A stretch of DNA of 42,518 bases from Oribacterium sp. UBA5894 (GTDB lineage: Bacteria > Bacillota > Clostridia > Lachnospirales > Lachnospiraceae). The notes under the pieces were generated by a model. The model saw nothing but the letters and a program-made list of their open reading frames with translations, was not told where the DNA came from and made no database searches. Shown here piece after piece: positions 9,001 through 16,738 of the stretch (position 1 is its first letter; each line of letters starts with the position of its first letter). Made by a program: the position numbers and the translations under genes. The stretch is taken from the NCBI GenBank assembly GCA_002431355.1, contig DJEQ01000114.1:93326-135843 (forward strand). The letters are read 5' to 3'.

Positions 9001-9544
9001 TCTGAATCTCGTGAGAAGTACGGAAACCATCAAAGAAGTTGATGAATGGAACGTGGCCCTTCAGTGCAGAAAGATGTGCAACTGGGGTAAGATCCATAAC
9101 TTCCTGTACGGATGACTCGCAGAGCATAGCCGCACCGGTCTGACGGCAGGCCATAACATCGGAGTGATCACCGAAGATGTTCAGTGCATGAGAAGCAACA
9201 GCACGAGCTGATACATCAAATACACCTGGGAGCTGCTCACCAGCTACCTTGTAAATGTCCGGGATCATCAGCAGAAGACCCTGAGAAGCAGTGAAGGTGG
9301 TTGTAAGAGCACCTGCAGCAAGAGAGCCGTGTACTGCACCAGCAGCACCTGCCTCGGACTGCATCTCGGTTACCTGTACGGTCTGACCGAGAAGGTTCTT
9401 TCTGCCTTCAGTGGCCCACTCATCTACATGCTCAGGCATGACAGATGAAGGAGTAATAGGATAGATAGCCGCAACTTCTGTAAATGCATAGGAAGCATGT
9501 GCAGCAGCCTGGTTACCATCCATGGTTTTCATTTTTCTTGCCAT
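6017..9544 (-). CDS. nifJ: Pyruvate:ferredoxin (flavodoxin) oxidoreductase
   Basis: This 1175-residue homodimeric-type enzyme oxidises pyruvate and CoA to acetyl-CoA and CO2, reducing ferredoxin; it is central to anaerobic energy metabolism. Visible elements in order: N-terminal pyruvate-binding domain (YPITPSS near residue 29), a central CoA-binding region, two ferredoxin-type clusters (CIQCNFCSYVC near 690 and CTGCGSCANVC near 750), the proximal-cluster/TPP region ACPGCGETPY near 820, and the TPP-binding GGDGWAYDIG near 965 with DTEVYSNTGGQSSKSTPTG after it. Length matches the family. The start at 9544 has an AGGAGG site. It is monocistronic, with its own promoter and terminator. Its acetyl-CoA product is the substrate of Pta at 34255-35262. 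Confidence 0.97.
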   Translation of the reverse strand: MARKMKTMDGNQAAAHASYAFTEVAAIYPITPSSVMPEHVDEWATEGRKNLLGQTVQVTEMQSEAGAAGAVHGSLAAGALTTTFTASQGLLLMIPDIYKVAGEQLPGVFDVSARAVASHALNIFGDHSDVMACRQTGAAMLCESSVQEVMDLTPVAHLSALKGHVPFINFFDGFRTSHEIQKIEEWDYEDLRDMVDWEYVDEFRAHALNPNHPVERGSAQNPDIFFQAREACNPYYDALPAIVQEYMDKVNAKIGTDYKLFNYYGAADAEHVIVAMGSVNDTIEETIDYLAKQGEKVGVVKVRLYRPFSKDAFVKALPATTKVISVLDRTKEPGSIGEPLYLDVVAALQGTQFANCTILSGRYGLGSKDTTPAQIVAVYQNVDKKRFTIGIDDDVTHLSLKIGPALVTTPEGTVNCKFWGLGADGTVGANKNSIKIIGDNTDMYAQAYFDYDSKKSGGVTMSHLRFGKKPIKSTYLIHRANFVACHNPAYMTKFNMVQELVDGGTFLLNCVWNKDEIAEHIPGQVKKYMYDHKINFYIINGVKIGIETGMGPTRINTILQSAFFTLTGIIPKEEANKLMKDAAQKTYGRKGEDVVKKNWAAIDAGANAFEKIEIPADWANAQDEGLEFKDKTEGTKEVLDFVNNIQNKVSAQEGNSLPVSAFKDYVDGSTPSGTAAYEKRGIAVNVPQWNPDNCIQCNFCSYVCPHGAIRPFAFTADEAAKAPEGMLTKPMTGMPDYKFGIQVSVLDCTGCGSCANVCPGMKGEKALEMKPIAEELDRQKFFDYAVKLPEKDDVVAKFKETTVKGSQFKKPLLEYSGACPGCGETPYAKLITQLFGDRMYIANATGCSSIWGNSSPSTPYTVNAKGQGPAWDNSLFEDNAEFGYGMLLAQNAIRDRLKKEVEELAEKDASVKDVAQEWLDTFSVGATNGAATDKLVAALADKTDELSKDLVKNKDFLAKKSQWIFGGDGWAYDIGFGGLDHVLASGKDINVMVFDTEVYSNTGGQSSKSTPTGAVAQFAAGGKDTGKKDLPGIAMSYGYVYVAHINMGGDMQQTVKAIAEAEAYPGPSLIIAYAPCINHGIKKGMAKAMTEEKLALQTGYWNNFRFNPLGGDKKFTLDSKEPDFTGYQDFLKGEVRYLSLGLKNPERAKALDEKNQAESQARYEHLKKLIDLYNN

Positions 9545-9597
9545 AAGAATTCCTCCTGAAAAAATGAACTACCACATGAATGCGGTTGTTATATGTA

Positions 9598-9658
9598 CCC
9601 ACTCGTCGTGGGATATCATACTCGTAAAGGATTATAACATTTCCCACATAAAAAGCAA
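9598..9658 (-). promoter_or_regulatory. Promoter and 5' leader hairpin of nifJ
   Basis: On the minus strand TTGCTT (9653-9658), a 16-base spacer and TATAAT (9631-9636) form a likely sigma-A promoter. The predicted leader of about 80 bases contains a hairpin, CCCAC and GTGGG around a 5-base loop (9598-9612). No Rex-type operator was recognised. Confidence 0.65.
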
Positions 9659-9753
9659 AACAAAAACGCCCCGGTACAGAATAAAATACAAACAAATGCA
9701 CAAGAATTCGATATCCTAGTTGTTTACTATAGTATGTTTTGCACAGAGAAGAT

Positions 9754-9803
9754 AAAAAGCGATGATCAGAGCCCCACAAAGGACGTCTGGTCATCGCTTT
9801 TTT
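9754..9803 (-). terminator. Bidirectional rho-independent terminator after the VanW-domain gene
   Basis: AAAAAGCGATGATCAGA and TCTGGTCATCGCTTTTTT pair with one mismatch around a 15-base loop. The A-run and T-run on either side allow termination in both directions. It ends the VanW-domain transcript before the nifJ promoter. The rest of 9545-9875 holds the nifJ leader and no coding signal. Confidence 0.88.
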
Positions 9804-9875
9804 GTTTCTGTATGGCAGCAGATGCCCTTTCTGGGCCTGCTTTTCGGGAGCAGCTCTCCTGACTCGCCCGGGTTT

Positions 9876-11993
9876 TTATGGGCCTTCCTGAATAATATCA
9901 TCCTCTCCAGGTGCCGGCGACACCGCCTGCCCCGGTGCTTCAATGACCTCATGCTCTGTCGCCTTCGTTTCCGGCGTCTTCACGCTTTCAGAAGGGGACG
10001 TCTCCGGTGCTGGTGACGCCTTCGTTTCTCCGCTCGTTCCAGTGCCCGGGCCACTTTCATGTGTGCTGGTCTCCGCTGCACTGCTGGTGCTCTCACTGCT
10101 CGTCGTTGTTGCTTCTGTAGAGCTCTCAGCCACCGAGGTCTCAGCGACATTCTCCGCATACTGCTTCGGCGCATGTCCACTGTAATGCGCGGTATGGTCC
10201 TTCACCTTTTCGGTCGTACCATCCGCCTTATGAATGATCTTATAGGCCTGCCATTCTGAGCCTGCCGTACCTGCACTCGGTGTACCCTGATCCGGTGTAA
10301 TGATCTTTGGTGCCGGTACCGGCAGATCCGCTGTCTTTTCCGCCGTCAGCTCCCATGAGACGCCCTCTGGAAGCACACGTACACCATAGATCTGTACGGT
10401 GACGGTCTGGTCCTCATACCATGCGCGGATGCCAATCGCATGCTTGGAGTCATTGATAAACTGATAATCCGGACCCGGCCAGGAAACGGTGGCATCGGTG
10501 CCTGGTGTCACATAGCTCGGTGCAAAGGTATGGGAGCGGCGGTAGGTCGTCGTAAGGCCTGAGCGGAACACAGCATTATAGAGGGTAGACGAAACCTGGC
10601 ATACACCGCCACCGACCTCGGTCACAACCTCGCCGCTGTTGTAGGCCGGCGCGCCACCATAGCCCTTCGCTTCGGTACGCTGTCCCACCGTTTTATTGAA
10701 GGAGAACTCCTCACCCGGCTGAAGCACGGTACCATTGAGTGCTGCTGCCGCAAGCTTGATGTTCTTATTACGCACCGCATTGCCCGTAGTTTTCGTGGTG
10801 AAGCTGCCAATCGTTCCGTACTTGCTCTTCATGGACGAATCAGAGGCTGAAACCTTTTCGCCTTCACATTCAATTGTCGTATCATAGTTGTGCTGCTCGA
10901 TCGCCGCCATGACCTTCTGTGCCGTGGCATCTGCATTTACTGCATAGCCTGCGACCGAACCGCCAAATACGAACTCACCACTTTCAGAATCATAGCCTGT
11001 AATGTCACCATTTTTCGGACTCATCTTCCATACGATGGCAAGCTGCTGCATGTAATCTGAAATCGTTGAGCTCAGATCCGGGAGGGTCAGCGTATATGCA
11101 GCCGTCGCCCCTGCCGTGCTTGTGCTCTCTTCTGTCGTCTCCTTTTCCTCGGCAGCCGTTGTTTCTTCACTTTCTGATGCGTCTACAGATGCTGCAGAAA
11201 GCTTCGATGCATAATCCGTAAAGATCTGATCTACCAGCGTATCTGCCTCGGCAGCGATGAGATCCGGAACCGTAAAGCTCTCTGCATCCGGACGAATCGT
11301 CACGCCGGCATACGGATTATCTACCTCCACCTGCTGCACGGAGCCATCATTGTCATTCTCCTCTCCATCTTCAGAAACGACGGCTGTTGCCTCCTCCTCC
11401 ACATCATAGATGGAAAGATCCGGCATTTTGAAGCTGTCGATGGAAGGATTTGCATTTTTAACCACAAGCTTCCAGGTATAAGACTGCTGAATGGCCTGCT
11501 TCAGTGTCTCCCGATTCATTCCATTCATATTTAACAGTGCCGCGTCCGGGGCGATCGCACGGAGATCCAGGTACAGATCCTCATGGATCGTCGTCGGATC
11601 AACTTCCGAAGCGGCCACACTGGTCTCCAGCACAGTCTCACTTTCGGTCGGCTTCGCACCACCGATGAGACCACTCCGCACTGCAAAGACAAGGCCGCCG
11701 CCCACAACCAGAAAGGCAACAACGGCGCCCAGAACAAGCTTCATATTCGTTCTATCCTGTCGAGGCTTCCGCCCATGGCTGCTCCGACTATAGTAGCTTC
11801 CACTGCCCGTTGATGTGCTTCGCCGTGTGCTCGAAGCACTGCTGCTCCGGCGGCTGCCTGCGGCGCTTCCAGCGGTATGTCGGCCGCCCGAGGTCCCACT
11901 GCTCCGACTTCCATCTGCTCGACCAGAGGCCCCACGTCCACGTGCACGCGACTGTCCTCGCACTCTCTCTGAATATTCAAATTCGTCTCTCAT
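9876..11993 (-). CDS. VanW/YoaR-like membrane-anchored cell-wall protein
   Basis: The 705-residue product is a predicted single-pass membrane protein with an extracellular VanW domain; its biochemical role is unknown. An Arg/Ser/Gly-rich cytoplasmic tail (about residues 1-80) is followed by one membrane span (LGAVVAFLVVGGGLVFAV). A long extracellular part follows, probably with YoaR-like putative peptidoglycan-binding repeats. The VanW domain shows QPGEEFSFNKTVG and GGGVCQVSSTLYNAV. The last 100 or so residues are Ser/Thr/Glu/Pro-rich. I start at 11993 (GGGGAG upstream) rather than at an in-frame TTG at 12020. Terminators flank the gene, so it is probably transcribed alone. Other possibilities such as a sporulation or wall-remodelling factor cannot be told apart here. 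Confidence 0.85.
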   Translation of the reverse strand: MRDEFEYSERVRGQSRARGRGASGRADGSRSSGTSGGRHTAGSAAGSRRSSSASSTRRSTSTGSGSYYSRSSHGRKPRQDRTNMKLVLGAVVAFLVVGGGLVFAVRSGLIGGAKPTESETVLETSVAASEVDPTTIHEDLYLDLRAIAPDAALLNMNGMNRETLKQAIQQSYTWKLVVKNANPSIDSFKMPDLSIYDVEEEATAVVSEDGEENDNDGSVQQVEVDNPYAGVTIRPDAESFTVPDLIAAEADTLVDQIFTDYASKLSAASVDASESEETTAAEEKETTEESTSTAGATAAYTLTLPDLSSTISDYMQQLAIVWKMSPKNGDITGYDSESGEFVFGGSVAGYAVNADATAQKVMAAIEQHNYDTTIECEGEKVSASDSSMKSKYGTIGSFTTKTTGNAVRNKNIKLAAAALNGTVLQPGEEFSFNKTVGQRTEAKGYGGAPAYNSGEVVTEVGGGVCQVSSTLYNAVFRSGLTTTYRRSHTFAPSYVTPGTDATVSWPGPDYQFINDSKHAIGIRAWYEDQTVTVQIYGVRVLPEGVSWELTAEKTADLPVPAPKIITPDQGTPSAGTAGSEWQAYKIIHKADGTTEKVKDHTAHYSGHAPKQYAENVAETSVAESSTEATTTSSESTSSAAETSTHESGPGTGTSGETKASPAPETSPSESVKTPETKATEHEVIEAPGQAVSPAPGEDDIIQEGP

Positions 11994-12034
11994 AAATCTA
12001 TATTTACTCCCCAAAAGCAAGTTGAATTCAGCAT

Positions 12035-12063
12035 AAAAAGCGCCGCCCGAAGGACGACGCTTA
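12035..12063 (-). terminator. Rho-independent terminator after uvrC
   Basis: On the minus strand an 11-bp stem with G-U pairs (AAGCGTCGTCC / GGGCGGCGCTT) and a TTC loop is followed by TTTAT. It lies between the uvrC stop and the VanW-domain gene. Confidence 0.75.
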
Positions 12064-12147
12064 TAATCTTAACAGGATTTCAAATCTTTGTACATTCTCA
12101 AATGCTCGAAATACATGACGAATATTCTACAGAATTCTGAAGGTTTT

Positions 12148-14088
12148 CTAGTGTTTTTTCTCGCCGCCTTTCACGGCGCCCACATGGATGCTGTCCACTG
12201 CAGTTTCCGGGTTTCGATGAAAGAAATCATAGACCTGCCGTGCCGCAAAATCATCCATGGATGGGCAGGCACGCAGGTCCTCGAGACCCGCCACGCGGAT
12301 GTGGTCAATGTCTCCAAACTGACGCATCAGTGCCTTCTTTCGCACCTCTCCGATGCCCTTGATATCATCGAGCAGTGATCGGATCTGTTTTTGATCCCGG
12401 AGCGATCGGTGATAGCTGATGGCGAAACGATGCACCTCATCCTGTATACGGGTCAGGAGCTTAAATGCCTCACTGTTCTCCAGAATCGGCAGCTCCTCAT
12501 CTCGATATAGAAGTGCCCTCGTTCGGTGATGGTCATCTTTCACCATACCGACCACCGTAATGCTCGTGATTCCTAAAGATGCCAGCACCTCCTCGCAGAC
12601 ATGCACCTGTCCCTTTCCACCATCCATACAGATCAGATCCGGGAAATTCGAGAAGGAGCCCAGCGCATCATCCTTACCTGCACGGGCATTGGCCTCCATT
12701 TCTGAAAGGCCATGCTCGAAACGGCGCGTCAGCATTTCCTGCATCGAATGCACGTCGTCCGGTCCCTGGACTGACTGGATACGAAACTTTCGATAATCGT
12801 TATTCTTCGGCTTTCCATTCTGATAAACCACCATCGAGCCGACATTGAGTGCGCCCATCGTATTCGAAATATCATAGGATTCAATCCGAAGCGGCAGCTT
12901 CGGCAACCCGATCAGTTCCTGCAGCTCCTTCAGTGCACGGGCGTTCTTCACATCCTGCTCCCGGTACTGCTGACGGTAACGGTTCATAAGGATGCCGGCA
13001 TTCGTAATGGCCAGCTCCACCAGCTTCTCCTTCTTTCCGATCTGTGGCGTTACGATATACACTCGCTTCCCCTTTTCACGGCTCAGCCACTGCTCCAGCA
13101 CCGCCTTTTCCTGAAGCTCTGTCTGAACGAAGATTTCACGCGGCACAAACGGTGTTCCATGATAGTACTGCTCAATAAAGTTCGTCAGAATGCTTTCATC
13201 CGTTTCCTCCGGATCAATGTCAATGAACTGATGGTCCCGACCGATGATCTTTCCATCGCGCACGAAAAAGATCTGTACAATGCAGTCCGCAAAGGAGCGT
13301 CGCATCCCGATGATATCCCGATCCTCCGTGTCATAGGCCACGATCTTCTGCCGATTCTGAATGGCCTCAATGGCCCGGATCAGATCCCGCATTTCAAGGG
13401 CCGTCTCATAATCCAGATTATCCGAGGCCTTCTGCATGCGGCGATGCAGTTCCTTCACAATATCCTCATACTTTCCATTCAGAAAATCGATTGCACGATC
13501 CACCTGCAGTCGATAATCCGCCTGGGTCTGTCTTCCAATGCAGGGCCCGTCACACTGATGAATGTCATAGTACATGCATTTATTCGGAAGGGGTGCTGCC
13601 TCGGTGAACAGCTTATTGCAGTTCCGAATCCGAAAGGTCTTCCGGATCAGCTCAATCACCTCATTCACCTGCTCGTTTGACGCATAGGGGCCGAAGTAGC
13701 GTGCCCGATCCTGGTACTGCTTTCGGACCTTCAGAATACGTGGATACGCCTCGTTCGTGACCTTGATGTACGGGTAGGTTTTATCATCCTTGAGAAGTGT
13801 GTTATAGCGAGGCTTATGCTCCTTAATGAGATTGTTTTCAAGCATCAGTGCTTCCAGCTCGGAATCGACCACGATGTATTCGAAGCGCTCCACAAGATGC
13901 ACCATCTGCTGGATTTTTGCAGATTTCTTATAGGACTTCTGAAAGTACTGCTTGACCCGGTTTTTCAGTACCTTTGCCTTTCCGACATAGATGATTTCAT
14001 CCTGCGGGCCATGCATGATGTACACACCCGGCAGTGCCGGAAGCCGGGTCAGCTCCTCTTCAATATTAAATGTTCTATGATCACTCAT
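12148..14088 (-). CDS. uvrC: Excinuclease ABC subunit UvrC
   Basis: UvrC cuts DNA on both sides of a lesion in nucleotide excision repair. Domains in order: N-terminal GIY-YIG nuclease (LPGVYIMHG ... IIYVGKAKVLKNRVKQYF), the UVR UvrB-interaction helix near residue 200 (ASDNLDYETALEMRD), the RNase H-like endonuclease half (ESYDISNTMGALNVGSMVV), and the tandem helix-hairpin-helix at the end (DIKGIGEVRKKALMRQFG). I chose the ATG at 14088 (646 residues) because GGTGATGG lies just before it; an in-frame ATG at 14106 is also possible. It lies downstream of leuS across a terminator. Confidence 0.95.
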   Translation of the reverse strand: MSDHRTFNIEEELTRLPALPGVYIMHGPQDEIIYVGKAKVLKNRVKQYFQKSYKKSAKIQQMVHLVERFEYIVVDSELEALMLENNLIKEHKPRYNTLLKDDKTYPYIKVTNEAYPRILKVRKQYQDRARYFGPYASNEQVNEVIELIRKTFRIRNCNKLFTEAAPLPNKCMYYDIHQCDGPCIGRQTQADYRLQVDRAIDFLNGKYEDIVKELHRRMQKASDNLDYETALEMRDLIRAIEAIQNRQKIVAYDTEDRDIIGMRRSFADCIVQIFFVRDGKIIGRDHQFIDIDPEETDESILTNFIEQYYHGTPFVPREIFVQTELQEKAVLEQWLSREKGKRVYIVTPQIGKKEKLVELAITNAGILMNRYRQQYREQDVKNARALKELQELIGLPKLPLRIESYDISNTMGALNVGSMVVYQNGKPKNNDYRKFRIQSVQGPDDVHSMQEMLTRRFEHGLSEMEANARAGKDDALGSFSNFPDLICMDGGKGQVHVCEEVLASLGITSITVVGMVKDDHHRTRALLYRDEELPILENSEAFKLLTRIQDEVHRFAISYHRSLRDQKQIRSLLDDIKGIGEVRKKALMRQFGDIDHIRVAGLEDLRACPSMDDFAARQVYDFFHRNPETAVDSIHVGAVKGGEKKH

Positions 14089-14175
14089 ACCATCACCGAT
14101 GTCCATCTCTCTGCCGGGATGTACGCTGCAGGCGCACGCTCACCCGAGAGAAACAATACCGTTCGAATTCATGTT

Positions 14176-14213
14176 AAAAAGCCGGCAGACCCGCCCTGCG
14201 GGCCCACCGGCCG
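14176..14213 (-). terminator. Rho-independent terminator of leuS
   Basis: A two-part stem, GCCGG/CCGGC outer and CCCGC/GCGGG inner, is followed on the minus strand by TTTTTAA. It lies 18 bases past the leuS stop. Confidence 0.88.
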
Positions 14214-14231
14214 AAATATCACACCATCCGT

Positions 14232-16649
14232 TTATTTTACAACGAAATTAAGAATCTTTCCTGGAACGAAAATCACCTTCACAATGTTCTTTCCATCGAA
14301 GTACTTGTTGACCTGCTCATTGGCCTTTGCAGCAGCAACCGCATCCTCCTGCGTTGCCTCGGCCGGGATATCAATGTTGCCACGTACCTTGCCGTTGATC
14401 TGAACGCCCATGTTGATCACTGCGTCCTTCGTCTTCTCCTCATCGTACTCTGGCCATGCGCTCAGTGTCAGCAGTCCCTCACCACCGATGTTCTCATAGA
14501 TTTCCTCCGTGAGATGTGGTGCAAACGGATGCAGAAGCTTGATGAAGGTCACGAGATCATCCCGTGTAATGGCACCAGCCTTCGTGTAATCATTGATCAG
14601 CGTCATCAGTGCCGCAATGGCGGTATTGAACTTCATACGCTCAATGTCGTCTGAAACCTTCTTGATGGTCTTATGAAGCTTCGACTCAAGGCTCGGATTC
14701 TCCTTCTCGAGGGTGGCAATATCCGTAAGGCCTGCCACACGATCGAGGAAGCGCTTCACACCACGGACACCCTCATCACTCCACGGAGCCGCAGCCGTAT
14801 AGTCACTCATGAAGAGGACATAGGTACGAAGGGTATCAGCGCCATAAAGATCCACGATATTCAGCGGGTCGATGACATTGCCCTTCGACTTCGACATCTT
14901 CTCACCATCCGGTCCAAGAATGAGCCCCTGGTAGGTACGCTTCGCGTATGGCTCCGGTGTCGGAACCTCCTTGATGTCATACAGGAACTGATGCCAGAAA
15001 CGGGAGTACAGGAGGTGACGGGTTACGTGCTCCATACCACCGTTGTAATGGTCGACCGGCATCCAGTACTTGAGCTTCGCAGGATCAGCAAACGCCTGAT
15101 CGTTGTTCGGATCGCAGAAGCGAAGGAAGTACCAGGAAGAGCCTGCCCACTGTGGCATGGTATCCGTTTCACGCTTCGCAGGGCCACCGCACTTCGGGCA
15201 GCTGCAGTTCACAAAGCTGTCAATCTTCGCGAGTGGTGACTGTCCATCCGTACCCGGCTCAAAATTCTCGACATCCGGAAGGGTCAGCGGAAGCTCCTTC
15301 TCCGGCACCAGCACGGTACCGCACTTCGGGCAGTGAATAAGCGGAATCGGCTCGCCCCAGTAGCGCTGACGGTTGAAGGCCCAGTCCTTCATCTTATACT
15401 GTACGCCTTCATGTCCGATGCCGCGCTCGGTCAGAACCTCCAGCATCTTCTTGATGGAATCCTTCTTGTTGGTATAGCCATCCAGGAAGCCGGAATTGAT
15501 CATCTCGCCGTCGCCGGTATAGGCTTCCTTCGAAATGTCGCCGCCCTTGATGACCTCGACGATCTCCACGCCAAACTTCTTTGCAAAGTCGTAGTCGCGC
15601 TGATCGTGTGCCGGTACCGCCATGATCGCGCCGGTGCCATAGCCCATCATAACATAGTCGGCAATGAAGATCGGAATCTGCTTTCCGGTGATCGGGTTGA
15701 TGGCAGAAAGACCCTCAATGCGTACACCCGTCTTATCCTTGACAAGCTGTGTCCGCTGGAACTCGGTCTTCTTCGCTGCCTCCTCACGGTAATTCATCAC
15801 CGCATCCCAGTTTGTGATCTGATCCTTATACTTGTCGAGCGTCGGATGCTCCGGCGCAACCACCATGAAGGTGACGCCATAGAGAGTATCACAACGCGTG
15901 GTATAGATTTCCAGCTTATCCTGAAGTGCCTTTCCAGCTGGATCCGCAAGCTCGAAGTTTACAAACGCTCCCGTGCTGCGTCCGATCCAGGATACCTGCT
16001 GCTGCTTGATGGACTCCGGGTAATCAACGTCCTCAAGTCCCTTCAGCAGGCGATCTGCATACTGTGTGATACGAAGATACCATACATCCTTTGCAAGCTG
16101 TACGACATCGCTGTGGCAGATATCACACTTGCCACCCTGTGAATCCTCGTTCGAGAGAACGACCTTGCAGTGCGGGCAGTAATTGACGAGGGTCTTTGCG
16201 CGGAAAACGAGATTGTGCTCATAAAGCTTCTCGAAGATCCACTGTGTCCACTTGTAGTAATCAGCATGAGAGGTTGCGATTTCCCGACTCCAGTCAAAGG
16301 AGAAGCCCACCTTCTCCATCTGATCCTTGAAGTGCTGAATATTCTTCTCGGTAATGATATGTGGATGGGTGTTGGTCTTAATCGCATAGTTCTCGGCTGG
16401 AAGACCGAAGGAATCGAAGCCCATCGGAAAGAGCACATTGTAGCCCTGCATTCTGCGCTTCCGTGCCAGTACCTCGATGGAGGAATAGGCCTTGATATGA
16501 CCGACGTGCATGCCGGCTCCGGACGGGTACGGGAACTCAACCAGTCCATACCACTTCGGCTTTTCACTGAAATCAACCGCCTTGAAGGCCTGAGCTTCTT
16601 CCCATTTGGCCTGCCACTTCGGTTCAATCTTTTTAAAATTATACTTCAT
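14232..16649 (-). CDS. leuS: Leucyl-tRNA synthetase
   Basis: LeuS charges tRNA-Leu. The protein has the class I HIGH motif as HVGH (residues 48-51) and KMSKSKGN near residue 583. A CP1 editing domain lies between them, with two Cys-rich zinc-type elements (CPHC ... CDICH, and CPKCG ... CSCPKCGG). A C-terminal anticodon-binding region ends in the small LeuS tail domain. I start at 16649 (805 residues), where the protein begins MKYNFKKIEPKWQ like its family and AGGGGA is well placed; the open frame extends seven codons further. A TTGGAC-17-TATAAT promoter lies upstream. No T-box fits in the short leader. Confidence 0.97.
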   Translation of the reverse strand: MKYNFKKIEPKWQAKWEEAQAFKAVDFSEKPKWYGLVEFPYPSGAGMHVGHIKAYSSIEVLARKRRMQGYNVLFPMGFDSFGLPAENYAIKTNTHPHIITEKNIQHFKDQMEKVGFSFDWSREIATSHADYYKWTQWIFEKLYEHNLVFRAKTLVNYCPHCKVVLSNEDSQGGKCDICHSDVVQLAKDVWYLRITQYADRLLKGLEDVDYPESIKQQQVSWIGRSTGAFVNFELADPAGKALQDKLEIYTTRCDTLYGVTFMVVAPEHPTLDKYKDQITNWDAVMNYREEAAKKTEFQRTQLVKDKTGVRIEGLSAINPITGKQIPIFIADYVMMGYGTGAIMAVPAHDQRDYDFAKKFGVEIVEVIKGGDISKEAYTGDGEMINSGFLDGYTNKKDSIKKMLEVLTERGIGHEGVQYKMKDWAFNRQRYWGEPIPLIHCPKCGTVLVPEKELPLTLPDVENFEPGTDGQSPLAKIDSFVNCSCPKCGGPAKRETDTMPQWAGSSWYFLRFCDPNNDQAFADPAKLKYWMPVDHYNGGMEHVTRHLLYSRFWHQFLYDIKEVPTPEPYAKRTYQGLILGPDGEKMSKSKGNVIDPLNIVDLYGADTLRTYVLFMSDYTAAAPWSDEGVRGVKRFLDRVAGLTDIATLEKENPSLESKLHKTIKKVSDDIERMKFNTAIAALMTLINDYTKAGAITRDDLVTFIKLLHPFAPHLTEEIYENIGGEGLLTLSAWPEYDEEKTKDAVINMGVQINGKVRGNIDIPAEATQEDAVAAAKANEQVNKYFDGKNIVKVIFVPGKILNFVVK

Positions 16650-16675
16650 AATGAATATCCCCTTGTACATTCAGT

Positions 16676-16729
16676 TTCGTACGAATGTCAACAACTGCTC
16701 ATTATAACAGAAACTTAAGTGCCGTCCAA
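16676..16729 (-). promoter_or_regulatory. Promoter of leuS with a palindrome in the leader
   Basis: On the minus strand TTGGAC (16724-16729), a 17-base spacer and TATAAT (16701-16706) form a likely sigma-A promoter. The short leader contains a perfect 10-bp palindrome, TTCGTACGAA (16676-16685), which could be an operator or chance. Confidence 0.7.
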
Positions 16730-16738
16730 GTACCGCCC

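Noticed and set aside
7949..9115. Long plus-strand open frame opposite nifJ
   Set aside because: It mirrors the strongly codon-biased nifJ sequence, and the translation is Cys/Leu/Ile-rich with no recognisable domain.
16650..16738. T-box riboswitch before leuS
   Set aside because: The leader is under 100 bases, too short for a T-box, and shows no T-box consensus.
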